This document shows, piece by piece, positions 35,418 through 44,175 of a DNA stretch of 64,000 bases. Every line of letters begins with the position of its first letter. The stretch's first letter is position 1. Where the stretch lies: positions 75,330-139,329 of the forward strand of contig NZ_JABWQX020000004.1 in assembly GCF_014268655.2 (NCBI RefSeq). Reading direction: 5' to 3'. The notes beneath the pieces were generated by a model. It did no database searches. It was not told the origin of the DNA and saw only the letters and a list, made by a program, of their open reading frames with translations. The DNA is from Pseudomonas marvdashtae (GTDB lineage: Bacteria > Pseudomonadota > Gammaproteobacteria > Pseudomonadales > Pseudomonadaceae). Made by a program: the position numbers and the translations under genes.

Positions 35418-36652
35418 TGCCGGGCGAGGCGGTCAAGGCGCGGGTCGAGCAGGTTTATCGGCAGGACTCGCGGCGGATCCTGGCAACGCTGATTCGCTTG
35501 CTGGGCGACTTTGATCTTGCCGAAGAAGCCCTGCACGAAGCGTTCTTCATTGCGGTCGAGCGCTGGGAGCGCGACGGTGTGCCGGACAATCCGCGGGCGT
35601 GGCTCGTGTCCGCCGGACGTTTCAAGGCGATTGACAGCCTGCGCCGTCGGGCGCGCTTCGCGGCGTCCCAGCCGATGCTGGTTGCACAGCTCGAAGAGCT
35701 GGAGCAGGCCGATTGGAGTGGTGAGGACGTGGAAGACGATCGCCTTCGGCTGATTTTTACCTGTTGCCATCCGGCCCTGGCGGCTGATGCCCAGGTGCCG
35801 TTGACGCTGCGTGAAGTGTGCGACTTGACCACCGAAGAAATTGCCCGTGCCTTTCTCGCCGCGCCGGCGGCCATCGCCCAGCGCATCGTTCGGGCCAAGG
35901 CGAAGATTCGCGACGCGAAGATTCCCTATCAAGTGCCATCGCGCACCGAACTCCCGGAACGACTCGACAGTGTGTTACGGGTGATTTACCTGGTGTTCAA
36001 CGAGGGGTATTCGGCCTCGATGGGCGCCGAATTGACCCGTGAAGATCTCACCCGCGAAGCCATACGCCTCGCGCGTTTGCTGATGGAGTTGTTGCCGGAA
36101 GCTGAAGTCATGGGGTTGTTGGCGCTGATGCTGTTGCACGAATCGCGACGCCGGGCACGAAGCTCGGTGACGGGTGAACTGATTCTGCTGGACGAGCAGG
36201 ACCGATCCCTGTGGGATCAAGGGATGATCGCCGAAGGCTGTGCCATGGTGGAGGCCGCGCTCAACACCCGGCGGTTCGGACCCTATTGTCTGCAAGCAGC
36301 GATTGCCGCCGTGCACGCTGAAGCGCCCACCGCGCAAGAAACCGACTGGCCGCAGATCGTTGGCCTCTACGATGTGTTGTTGCGCGCGATGCCATCGCCA
36401 GTCATCGAGCTCAACCGCGCGGCTGCCCTGGCCAAGCGCGATGGGCCGCAGGCAGGGTTAAGTCTGGTCGAGGGGATACTCGCAAGGGGTGAGTTGCTCG
36501 ACTATCACCTGGCCCATTCGGCGCGGGCGGAATTCTGTCGGCAGTTGGGGCGGGTGGAGGAGGCGAGGGCGGCTTATGGACGGGCGCTTGAACTGACGCA
36601 GCAATTGCCGGAGCGACGGTTTATCGAAGCCAGGTTGGCCGGGTTGGATTAA
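35417..36652 (+). CDS. ECF42-type sigma factor with C-terminal TPR-like domain
   Basis: RNA polymerase sigma factor of 411 aa. Region 2 covers about residues 10-75 (LAEEALHEAFFIAVERW, NPRAWLVSAGRFKAIDSLRRR); region 4 lies near 125-170 (LTLREVCDLTTEEIARAF). The remaining ~230 residues form the helical extension (DUF6596/TPR-like) typical of ECF42, which is thought to replace an anti-sigma factor; none is encoded nearby. ATG at 35417 is preferred to GTG at 35366 because of the TGATG coupling. It is the last gene of the SnoaL-YCII-sigma cluster. Confidence 0.86.
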   Translation: MPGEAVKARVEQVYRQDSRRILATLIRLLGDFDLAEEALHEAFFIAVERWERDGVPDNPRAWLVSAGRFKAIDSLRRRARFAASQPMLVAQLEELEQADWSGEDVEDDRLRLIFTCCHPALAADAQVPLTLREVCDLTTEEIARAFLAAPAAIAQRIVRAKAKIRDAKIPYQVPSRTELPERLDSVLRVIYLVFNEGYSASMGAELTREDLTREAIRLARLLMELLPEAEVMGLLALMLLHESRRRARSSVTGELILLDEQDRSLWDQGMIAEGCAMVEAALNTRRFGPYCLQAAIAAVHAEAPTAQETDWPQIVGLYDVLLRAMPSPVIELNRAAALAKRDGPQAGLSLVEGILARGELLDYHLAHSARAEFCRQLGRVEEARAAYGRALELTQQLPERRFIEARLAGLD

Positions 36653-36696
36653 TAGTCCAAAGGCTCGCTGGCATTCCATTTCCGGCCGACTTCAAC

Positions 36697-36724
36697 AAAA
36701 AAGGCGACCCGAAGGTCGCCTTTC
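36697..36724. terminator. Bidirectional terminator between sigma factor and imelysin genes
   Basis: AAAGGCGACC-CGAA-GGTCGCCTTT with A- and T-runs on both sides; serves both converging genes. Confidence 0.88.
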
Positions 36725-36742
36725 TCATTCGCCCAACGTTGA

Positions 36743-38086
36743 TCAGAACTCGTGATCAGCGCTGTCCGGGTTCAGGTCGCTGATGCCCAGCTTGCCTGCG
36801 GCTTGTTCGATCGAACCGGTCTGCTTGACCAGGGCGGCGATGGCGTCGCGCACGATCTGGTTGCCCGCGGTGTTGCCGGCGGCGATCAACTGATCGTAGT
36901 GCTCACCCTTGTTGGCGTGATCGACCATGACCTGGATCTTGGCTTCGGTGTCGGCGAGGTCGGCCTTGAGCGCGGTGTCAGCGGCCGGATCGGCCTTGGC
37001 TACCAGCGACGACAGGCTGGCGCCGGTCATCTTGGTGCCGTCTACGCGGGAGTATTCGCCCAGGTAAACGTTACGGACACCCTTGGCATCGTAGAAATGC
37101 GAGTAGTGGGTGTTGTCGCTGAAGCAGTCCTGCTCGTCTTCTGGCGAGTTGGCTTCCAGGGACACCTTCATGCGCTCGCCCGCCAGTTCGCCCAGGGACA
37201 GGCTGCCCATGCCGAACAGCATTTTGCGCAGGCCGGTTTCGGCCGGCTCGGCTTCCAGGGTGGCGCGGTAGTTGTCGGCCACGTTCGGCTTCCAGTTACC
37301 GACCATTTCCTGCAGGTCGTTGACCAGCAGCTGGGTCACGGACTTCAGATAGGCACGTCGACGGTCGTTGTGGCCACCGGTGGCGCCTGCGCCTTCCAGG
37401 TAATCCGAAGCTGGGCGATTGCCAGCACCAGGGCCGGTGCCGTTGAGGTCCTGGCCCCACAGGAGGAATTCGATGGCGTGGTAGCCCGTTGCGACGTTCG
37501 CCTCGGAACCGCCCAGCTCGTTCAGGCTGGCGAGTTTTTCCGGGGTAATGTCCTTGACATCGACCTTGTCTTCGCCGACCTGAACTTCGGTATTGGCGAT
37601 GATGTTGGCGGTGGCGCCCGGGTTACCCAGGGCATGCTCGTAGGACTTGTCGACATAGTCGATCAGGCCCTCGTCCAGGGGCCATGCGTTCACTTGGCCT
37701 TCCCAGTCGTCGATGATGGTGTTGCCGAAGCGGAACACTTCGCTCTGCAGGTAAGGCACGCGGGCGGCGACCCAGGCAGCCTTGGCGGCTTTCAGGGTGT
37801 CGGCGTTCGGCTTGGCCAGGAACGCGTCGACGGCGGTTTGCAGGGTTTTCGCGGTGGATTCGGCATCGCTGTAGACGGCATAGACGATGTCGGCATAGTG
37901 CGCGACAACAGCCTTGGCGGCGGTTTCGTCGATCTTGCCAGCGGCAGCGGGGGCAGCCGGAGCAGCGGTACTGGCGGCCGGCGTTGGCGCTTGCGGCGCG
38001 GCGGCCTTGTCTTTGCCTTCGCCGCAACCGGCGAGGGAAATAGCGATGGCCAACAGACTGGCGGTAGCCAGAGGCATACGAATCAT
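36743..38086 (-). CDS. Imelysin family lipoprotein
   Basis: Periplasmic protein of 447 aa. Lipoprotein signal with lipobox LAGC (Cys near residue 21), then an Ala/Pro-rich linker and an imelysin domain with the GxHxxE metal-binding motif (GYHAIEFLLWGQDL). These proteins (IrpA/ICMP-like) take part in iron uptake or handling. ATG at 38086 follows AGGA; ATG at 38095 is too close to it. A perfect 8-bp inverted repeat lies over the promoter, suggesting repression. Confidence 0.87.
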   Translation of the reverse strand: MIRMPLATASLLAIAISLAGCGEGKDKAAAPQAPTPAASTAAPAAPAAAGKIDETAAKAVVAHYADIVYAVYSDAESTAKTLQTAVDAFLAKPNADTLKAAKAAWVAARVPYLQSEVFRFGNTIIDDWEGQVNAWPLDEGLIDYVDKSYEHALGNPGATANIIANTEVQVGEDKVDVKDITPEKLASLNELGGSEANVATGYHAIEFLLWGQDLNGTGPGAGNRPASDYLEGAGATGGHNDRRRAYLKSVTQLLVNDLQEMVGNWKPNVADNYRATLEAEPAETGLRKMLFGMGSLSLGELAGERMKVSLEANSPEDEQDCFSDNTHYSHFYDAKGVRNVYLGEYSRVDGTKMTGASLSSLVAKADPAADTALKADLADTEAKIQVMVDHANKGEHYDQLIAAGNTAGNQIVRDAIAALVKQTGSIEQAAGKLGISDLNPDSADHEF

Positions 38087-38145
38087 GGCGAACATCCTGC
38101 TTCGGTGATGAATGGGACAGGCGCAAGGGTGCGCAAAAGCTGCGA

Positions 38146-38176
38146 CATAATGCGAAAGATTTGCATTATGTGTAAA
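38146..38176 (-). promoter_or_regulatory. Promoter with palindromic operator for the imelysin gene
   Basis: On the minus strand TTTACA (38176-38171) and CATTAT are 18 bp apart. The palindrome CATAATGC-N9-GCATTATG (38146-38170) covers the -10 and spacer. Iron control is likely for this family, but the site is a poor Fur-box match, so the regulator is open. Confidence 0.5.
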
Positions 38177-38292
38177 GGGCTGTGGCTGTAAATATTTCTT
38201 ATTTAATGATGCAGATCGCCGCGTGTGGGCGGCGTCTGTAGGGATTGTCTCGTTGCCAACTCCTGGAACGGAGCAATGGCAGCGCAAAAGAA

Positions 38293-40344
38293 TCAGACGA
38301 TGGAGGCCTTGGTGCGCTCCGCCTGCTTCAGATAAAGGCCCAGTTCCCGTGCCGGCAGGGGTTTGCTGTAGTAATACCCCTGACCTTCATGGCAGCCCTC
38401 GGAGATGATGTAGGCCTCTTGCTCGATCGTCTCGACGCCTTCGGCAATGACCTGCATCCCCAGGCTTTTGCCTAGCTGGATGATGGCCCGGACGATGGTG
38501 GCGTCGTCTTCGTCGTCGAGCAGGTCCTGGACGAAGCTCTTGTCGATCTTGATCTTGTCCAGCGGCAGGCTCTTGAGGTAACTCAACGAGGAATAGCCGG
38601 TTCCGAAGTCATCGATGGCAATCAGCGCACCGGAACGGCGCAGGCTCAGCAGGTGCTGGGCAGCGGTGGTGATGTCTTCCATCAGGCCGGTCTCGGTGAC
38701 TTCCAGCTCCAGGCTGCGAGGCGGCAAGCGATACATCTGCAGGAAGTTGTTCACCACCCGCGGCAATTCGGCGTGGTGCAATTGAACGGTGGACAGGTTG
38801 ACCGCCATGCGCAAGTCGACGAAGCCTTGGTCGTGCCATTCGCGCAATTGCTTGCAGGCCTGGTCCAGTACCCATTCGCCAATGGCAATGATGGTGCCGT
38901 TCTGCTCGGCCAGGGGAATGAACAGGTCTGGCGGCACGAGACCGTGTTCCGGATGATGCCAGCGGATCAAGGCTTCGGTGCCCACCACGCGCAAATCGCG
39001 ATAACTGATCTGTGGCTGGTACACCAGGCTGAATTGCCCGCGGGCCAGCGCCTCGCGCAGGTCCTTTTCCAGTTCGCGACGGCGGCGCATCTCGCTGTCG
39101 ACGCTGGCGATGTAGAACTGGTAGCGATTGCGCGAGCGGGTCTTGGCCAGCGTCATGGTCTGCTCGGCCTTTTGCAGCAGCTTCTCGGTGCTGTCGCCGT
39201 CCTCGGGAAACAGGGTGATACCGATGGTTGCCCGTAGGCGGATCTCCTGATCATCCAGCGCGAACGGCGCTTCCAAGTCATCCAGAATGCTCTGGGCCAG
39301 TTCGGCGGCCTCGTAAGGTTGCTCGATATCGGCCTGGACCAGGGCGAACTGGTCACCGCCCAACCGGGCCAACGCACCGAGGCGTCCGCTGTGAGCCCGC
39401 AGCCGATCAGCCAGGGCCAGCAGCAACTGGTCGCCGGTCTGGTAGCTGAACTGTTCGTTGATGCTCTTGAAATCATCCAGCCCCACGCAGAGCACCGCCA
39501 CGCGACGTTGCAGGCGTCCGGCATCTACCAGGATCTTGTCGAGTTGTTGTTGCAGCTGCTGGCGATTGGGCAAGCCAGTCAGGAAGTCGTACTGCGCCAT
39601 GCGCAACAAGCTGTTCTCGGCTTCGTGGCGTAGATGGGTGTTGCGCTCGATGGAGGCCAGGAGCTGATTGGCGGTATTGATCCACAGGCCCAGCTCGTTT
39701 TTCTCATGGCCTCGCAGCTGCGGGATCTTGTGTGCGCTTGGGCGGTCAGGGTTGATTTCGGTCAGGTGCTGGATAATCCGCGACAACGGCTTGGTCAGCA
39801 GCCAGTGATAGACCAGGTACAGCACCAGCCCCATGGCGAGGGCGCGCAGCATCCCGGAAATGAAGATGATCACGGAGCTGACAATGAAGCCCTGGCCGTA
39901 GGTCGCGGTATCGAGCGTGATGCTCAGGTCGCCGTAATACTCGCTGTAGGGACCGCGGCCCACCAGTTGTGTGGTGAAGGTTCGTTCCTGGCCAAGGATC
40001 AGGTCGGTCAGCCAGCGGCTTTCGGAGCGCTGCAAGGGCCGGGTTTTTTCGGCAAGCATGGTTTCGCGAGGGTGGCCGATGGAGGCCATGCGCACGGCCT
40101 CGTCCTGGAACAGCCCTTCGATCACCTGCATGCCCATCTCCCGATCCAGGCTGTAGACCGCCTGGGTAGAAGGGTCGCGGAACATATCAAGGATGCGCTG
40201 GGCGTCGACAGCTACGGCCCGGTTGGTTTTGTAGGCGTCGAACACGATCTGGGCACAGCTCAAGATCATGCCAACGATCAACGCCGAGAGGAGCACGACC
40301 CGGAGCAACTTCACAGACAAGCTGTTTTTAAGTTCCAGCTTCAA
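38293..40344 (-). CDS. bifA: BifA, cyclic-di-GMP phosphodiesterase
   Basis: Inner-membrane enzyme of 683 aa that degrades c-di-GMP, lowering biofilm and favouring swarming. Order: membrane span (14-33), periplasmic domain, second span with HAMP (near 150-215), degenerate GGDEF domain with GGDQF at residues 329-333, EAL domain with intact EAL at 457-459 (TEALIRWHHPEHG). The GGDQF change is as in P. aeruginosa BifA. It begins with TTG at 40344, preceded by AAGGA. The order bifA-sodB-lysE-argP matches P. aeruginosa PA4367 to PA4363. Confidence 0.9.
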   Translation of the reverse strand: MKLELKNSLSVKLLRVVLLSALIVGMILSCAQIVFDAYKTNRAVAVDAQRILDMFRDPSTQAVYSLDREMGMQVIEGLFQDEAVRMASIGHPRETMLAEKTRPLQRSESRWLTDLILGQERTFTTQLVGRGPYSEYYGDLSITLDTATYGQGFIVSSVIIFISGMLRALAMGLVLYLVYHWLLTKPLSRIIQHLTEINPDRPSAHKIPQLRGHEKNELGLWINTANQLLASIERNTHLRHEAENSLLRMAQYDFLTGLPNRQQLQQQLDKILVDAGRLQRRVAVLCVGLDDFKSINEQFSYQTGDQLLLALADRLRAHSGRLGALARLGGDQFALVQADIEQPYEAAELAQSILDDLEAPFALDDQEIRLRATIGITLFPEDGDSTEKLLQKAEQTMTLAKTRSRNRYQFYIASVDSEMRRRRELEKDLREALARGQFSLVYQPQISYRDLRVVGTEALIRWHHPEHGLVPPDLFIPLAEQNGTIIAIGEWVLDQACKQLREWHDQGFVDLRMAVNLSTVQLHHAELPRVVNNFLQMYRLPPRSLELEVTETGLMEDITTAAQHLLSLRRSGALIAIDDFGTGYSSLSYLKSLPLDKIKIDKSFVQDLLDDEDDATIVRAIIQLGKSLGMQVIAEGVETIEQEAYIISEGCHEGQGYYYSKPLPARELGLYLKQAERTKASIV

Positions 40345-40602
40345 AGATGGATTCCTTGTTTCGTGCGGATAGCGTCAAGTTGCCATGAGTATTGGCAATC
40401 CTGTGATGTCAGTCAAAGGGACAATCAAACACAAGGGTTTTCGCCTGAAGCCTGGCCGTTATACGGTGTCTACAGAGTTATTACTCTACGACCATTGTTT
40501 CGGTTGGAAGGGCCCGCAACTTGAGGCCTGGCGGGATTTTTTATTGGGTTTCAGACGCGAGGTCATGTGCCTGCTGCTGGGGATTGTGGATGCAAGCTTA
40601 AA
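40345..40602. other. Gap between bifA and sodB
   Basis: Apart from the expected bifA promoter at its left end I see no gene, RNA signature or repeat here. The sodB terminator follows at 40603. Confidence 0.5.
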
Positions 40603-40640
40603 AAAAAGGCGCTTTGCCCTCTCGGGAAAAGCGCCTTTTT
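40603..40640 (-). terminator. Rho-independent terminator of sodB
   Basis: AAAAAGGCGCTTT/AAAGCGCCTTTTT perfect 13-bp stem, working in both directions; lies just after the sodB stop. Confidence 0.88.
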
Positions 40641-40654
40641 CCTGGCATCAAAGC

Positions 40655-41251
40655 TTAGGCAGTAAAGGCTTTGCCTTCGAACTGCTCAGCCACGAACTTC
40701 CAGTTGACCAGGTTCCAGAACGCTTCGACGTATTTCGGGCGAACGTTGCGGTAGTCGATGTAGTAGGCGTGTTCCCAGACGTCGCAGGTCAGCAGCGGGG
40801 TGTCGCCGCTGGTCAGCGGGTTGCCGGCGCCGATGGTGCTGGCCAGGGCCAGGGAACCGTCAGCCTTTTTCACCAGCCAGCCCCAGCCGGAACCGAAGGT
40901 GCCGATGGACGTCTTGCTGAATTCTTCCTTGAACTTGTCGAACGAACCGAAGGCAGCGTTGATGGCTTCAGCCAGTGCGCCGGTTGGTTGACCGCCGGCG
41001 TTTGGCGCCAGGCAGTTCCAGTAGAAGGTGTGGTTCCAGACCTGAGCGGCGTTGTTGAAGATACCGCCCGAGGAAGTCTTGACGATTTCTTCCAGGGTCT
41101 TGCCTTCGAACTCGGTGCCAGGCACCAGGTTGTTCAGGTTCACGACATAGGTGTTGTGGTGCTTGTCGTGGTGGTATTCCAGAGTCTCTTTGGAGATGTG
41201 CGGCTGCAGTGCATCGTGAGGATAGGGCAGCGGCGGCAATTCGAAAGCCAT
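40655..41251 (-). CDS. sodB: Iron superoxide dismutase
   Basis: Cytoplasmic Fe-type superoxide dismutase (198 aa). Metal ligands are His27 (HHDKHH segment), the His in [10 protein letters not shown], and Asp and His in [12 protein letters not shown]. Fe- rather than Mn-type features are the [14 protein letters not shown] segment and [12 protein letters not shown] at 41251. In other pseudomonads it follows bifA, as here. Confidence 0.96.
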   Translation of the reverse strand: MAFELPPLPYPHDALQPHISKETLEYHHDKHHNTYVVNLNNLVPGTEFEGKTLEEIVKTSSGGIFNNAAQVWNHTFYWNCLAPNAGGQPTGALAEAINAAFGSFDKFKEEFSKTSIGTFGSGWGWLVKKADGSLALASTIGAGNPLTSGDTPLLTCDVWEHAYYIDYRNVRPKYVEAFWNLVNWKFVAEQFEGKAFTA

Positions 41252-41425
41252 GGTGATTCTCCTAATCAGGTCAGTTGCGGTGAGCGCAAGGCCGATCACG
41301 GGCGGCCAGACTAGCGCCGGGGAGTTTGTACTCTTTGCGGCGCAGGAGTCGGATCATAGCACCGGGGGTGCGGCATAACCACGCAACAACTGTGTGGAAT
41401 AGAGGTTCCAGAGCGGTTTGGAATA

Positions 41426-42028
41426 TCAGCCGAAGACGATCAGCTGCACCGCCACGGTGAACATCATCAGTGCCACCAGCAGGTCGAGGATTCGCCAGGT
41501 AGCGGGTCGGGCCAGCCAAGGGGCCAGCCACGCGGCGCCCAGCGCCAAGGTGGAAAACCAAAGCAGCGAGGCGCTGGCCGCGCCCACCACATAAGCACCG
41601 GGGACGCTTTGCTGGGCGCCGAGGGAGCCAATCAGCAACACCGTGTCCAGATAAACATGGGGGTTGAGCAGTGTGACCGCCAAGGCGCTGAGCAGCACGG
41701 TTCGCAATGAGCGCGTGACGTGTTCTTCACTGCGCTGCAGGCTCTGTTTCGAACACGCCCGACGCAGCGCCTGGCTGCCGTACCAGAGCAGGAACGCCGC
41801 GCCGCCCCATCGTGCGATCGAAAGCAGCAGCGGGCTTTGAGCCAGCAGCGTCGCCAACCCGAACACGCCGGCGGCGACCAATAGCGCATCGCAAATGATG
41901 CACACCGCGGCCACTGGCAGGTGATGCTCACGCCGCAGGCTCTGAGCCAGCACAAACGCGTTTTGGGCGCCAATCGCCATGATCAATCCAAGCGCTACCA
42001 GCAGCCCGTTGACGTAACTTTGCCACAT
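41426..42028 (-). CDS. lysE: LysE/ArgO-type basic amino-acid exporter
   Basis: Six-span exporter of 200 aa for arginine or lysine. Start WQSYVNGLLVALGLIMAIGAQNAFVLAQSLRR carries the LysE signature GAQNAFVL; LLNPHVYLDTVLLIG is the central motif. ATG at 42028 follows GGGGAAG. It is divergent from argP, its usual activator. The C-terminal span is short but complete. Confidence 0.9.
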   Translation of the reverse strand: MWQSYVNGLLVALGLIMAIGAQNAFVLAQSLRREHHLPVAAVCIICDALLVAAGVFGLATLLAQSPLLLSIARWGGAAFLLWYGSQALRRACSKQSLQRSEEHVTRSLRTVLLSALAVTLLNPHVYLDTVLLIGSLGAQQSVPGAYVVGAASASLLWFSTLALGAAWLAPWLARPATWRILDLLVALMMFTVAVQLIVFG

Positions 42029-42043
42029 GAATTCTTCCCCTTG

Positions 42044-42055
42044 ATTGTTCGCAAT
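42044..42055. promoter_or_regulatory. Candidate ArgP-type site in the lysE-argP gap
   Basis: ATTGTTCGCAAT is a 4-bp inverted repeat of T-N-A character, fitting a LysR-family site in the 96-bp divergent region. Weak assignment. Confidence 0.35.
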
Positions 42056-42124
42056 GCTGGTCATTCTCCGGTGCAGGGGCGTATAAGAAAAACCAATGTT
42101 GCTGATTGCCCATTAGGAATACTG

Positions 42125-43018
42125 ATGTTCGATTACAAACTGCTTTCTGCCTTGGCAGCCGTCGTCGAGCAGGCCGGTTTCGAGCGTGCCGCGCAGGTGC
42201 TGGGATTGTCGCAGTCGGCCATCTCCCAGCGAATAAAACTGCTGGAAGCACGGGTCGGCCAGCCCGTCCTGGTGCGCGTCACGCCGCCGGCGCCGACCGA
42301 AATCGGCCGCCGATTACTCAACCATGTGCAACAGGTCCGGCTACTGGAGCGTGACCTGCAAAGCCTGGTGCCGGCGCTGGATGAGGAAGGGGTGCCGGAG
42401 CGCCTGCGGATTGCATTGAACGCCGACAGCCTGGCCACGTGGTGGGCCGGTGCCGTGGGGGCTTTTTGTGCGGAACAGCATCTGTTGCTCGACCTGGTGG
42501 TGGAAGACCAGACCGTGGGACTCAAGCGAATGCGCGCCGGCGAAGTAGCGGCGTGTGTCTGCGCAAGCGAACGCCCGGTGGCCGGGGCCCGCAGCGTATT
42601 GCTGGGGGCGATGCGCTATCGTGCGCTTGCCTGTCCTGCGTTCATCACCCGACATTTCCCCGAAGGGGTGCGCGCCGATCAGCTGGCGCGCACGCCGGCC
42701 CTGGTATTCGGCCCGGACGATTTCCTGCAACACCGATACCTGGCGTCCCTCGGCGTCGAAGGCGGTTTCGAGCACCATTTGTGTCCTTCGTCCGAAGGCT
42801 TCATTCGCCTCATCGAGGCGGGGCTGGGATGGGGCCTGGTGCCTGAGCTGCAAGTGCGCGAGCAGTTGGAGCGAGGCGAGTTGGTGGAATTGCTGGCAGA
42901 TAAGCCGATCGACGTTCCGCTGTACTGGCATCATTGGCGCAATGGCGGACAGTTGCTCGGTTTGCTGACCGAACAATTGATCGCAGCGACAAGCAGCACG
43001 CTGCAAGCAGTGAATTGA
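42125..43018 (+). CDS. argP: ArgP/IciA-type LysR regulator
   Basis: LysR-type activator of 297 aa: winged HTH at the N-terminus (FERAAQVLGLSQSAISQRIKLLEARVG) and a ligand domain for lysine/arginine. ATG at 42125 follows TTAGGA. Divergent from lysE, as for the argP-argO pair. The last codons (SSTLQAVN) and the stop fall inside a dispersed repeat (42988-43052), so the C-terminus may differ from relatives. Confidence 0.89.
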   Translation: MFDYKLLSALAAVVEQAGFERAAQVLGLSQSAISQRIKLLEARVGQPVLVRVTPPAPTEIGRRLLNHVQQVRLLERDLQSLVPALDEEGVPERLRIALNADSLATWWAGAVGAFCAEQHLLLDLVVEDQTVGLKRMRAGEVAACVCASERPVAGARSVLLGAMRYRALACPAFITRHFPEGVRADQLARTPALVFGPDDFLQHRYLASLGVEGGFEHHLCPSSEGFIRLIEAGLGWGLVPELQVREQLERGELVELLADKPIDVPLYWHHWRNGGQLLGLLTEQLIAATSSTLQAVN

Positions 43019-43052
43019 AGTCGTATGGCTTGCAGCTCTTGGCTTGTAGCTC
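42988..43052. repeat. Dispersed repeat with CTGCAAGC/GCTTGCAG arms over the argP stop
   Basis: Arms CTGCAAGC (43001-43008) and GCTTGCAG (43028-43035), flanked by ACAAGC and GCTTGTAG. Related to the stem-loop at 4055-4088. The left arm codes for the ArgP C-terminus. Confidence 0.65.
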
Positions 43053-43075
43053 GAAACTGATTTTAGGAGCACTAC

Positions 43076-44068
43076 ATGAAAATTCTGGTCACCGGCGCAA
43101 GTGGCTTCATTGGCGGACGCTTTGCGCGTTTTGCCTTGGAGCAAGGCCTGGATGTTCGGGTCAACGGCCGCCGGGCCGAAAGCGTTGAGCATCTGGTCCG
43201 GCGCGGCGCCGAGTTCATCGAGGGCGACCTGATCGACCCGATGCTGGCCCGTGATCTGTGTCGCGATATCGATGCCGTGGTGCATTGCGCCGGTTCGGTG
43301 GGCGTCTGGGGACGCTATCAGGATTTCCACCAGGGCAACGTCCAACTCACCGAAAACATCGTCGAGGCTTGCCTGAAGCAGAAGGTCCGGCGATTGGTGC
43401 ATCTCTCATCGCCGTCCATTTATTTCGACGGTCGTGACCACCTCGGGTTGACCGAAGAGCAAGTGCCCAAACGCTTCAAGCATCCCTATGCCGCCACCAA
43501 ATACCTGGCCGAACAGAAAGTCTTCGGCGCCCAGGAGTTCGGCCTGGAAGTGTTGGCCCTGCGGCCGCGTTTCGTCACCGGGGCCGGCGACATGAGCGTC
43601 TTCCCGCGACTGCTCAAGATGCAGCGCAAGGGGCGACTGGCTATAGTCGGCAACGGATTGAACAAGGTCGATTTCACCAGCGTACAGAACCTCAACGAAG
43701 CGCTGCTCAGCAGCTTGCTGGCCACCGATTCAGCCTTGGGCAAGGCCTACAACATCAGCAACGGAGCGCCGGTCCCGCTGTGGGACGTGGTCAATTACGT
43801 AATGCGACAAATGGAGGTCCCACAGGTCAGGCGCTACCGCTCCTACGGGCTGGCCTACAGCGTCGCGGCCATGAATGAAGGTTTCTGCGCGCTGTGGCCC
43901 GGCCGCCCCGAGCCGACGCTGTCGCGCCTGGGCATGCAGGTCATGAACAGGAATTTCACCTTGGACATCGGTCGGGCGCGGCATTATCTCGATTATGATC
44001 CGCAGGTCAGTTTGTGGGCCGCCCTTGATGAATTTTGCGCCTGGTGGCGCGTCCAAGATGCCCGCTGA
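43076..44068 (+). CDS. NAD-dependent epimerase/dehydratase (extended SDR)
   Basis: Extended short-chain dehydrogenase of 330 aa. It has the N-terminal Rossmann motif TGASGFIGG and the catalytic YAATK (Tyr, Lys). Best resembles 3-beta-hydroxysteroid dehydrogenase-like/NAD epimerase proteins; substrate unknown. ATG follows TAGGAG. Its counterpart in P. aeruginosa lies at the same place near iciA. Confidence 0.86.
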   Translation: MKILVTGASGFIGGRFARFALEQGLDVRVNGRRAESVEHLVRRGAEFIEGDLIDPMLARDLCRDIDAVVHCAGSVGVWGRYQDFHQGNVQLTENIVEACLKQKVRRLVHLSSPSIYFDGRDHLGLTEEQVPKRFKHPYAATKYLAEQKVFGAQEFGLEVLALRPRFVTGAGDMSVFPRLLKMQRKGRLAIVGNGLNKVDFTSVQNLNEALLSSLLATDSALGKAYNISNGAPVPLWDVVNYVMRQMEVPQVRRYRSYGLAYSVAAMNEGFCALWPGRPEPTLSRLGMQVMNRNFTLDIGRARHYLDYDPQVSLWAALDEFCAWWRVQDAR

Positions 44069-44175
44069 TCGGTCCGTCATGAACCGAGTGCCCAGTTCGG
44101 GGTCAATGGGTGCGGCGGGTGAGGGGGTTATACTCGCTGCACCGAGCCATTACCGGTTTTCCAAAGGTTGAACCC

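Noticed and set aside
36752..38191. Plus-strand ORF of 479 codons over the imelysin gene
   Set aside because: Antisense shadow of a clear lipoprotein gene; no start signal.
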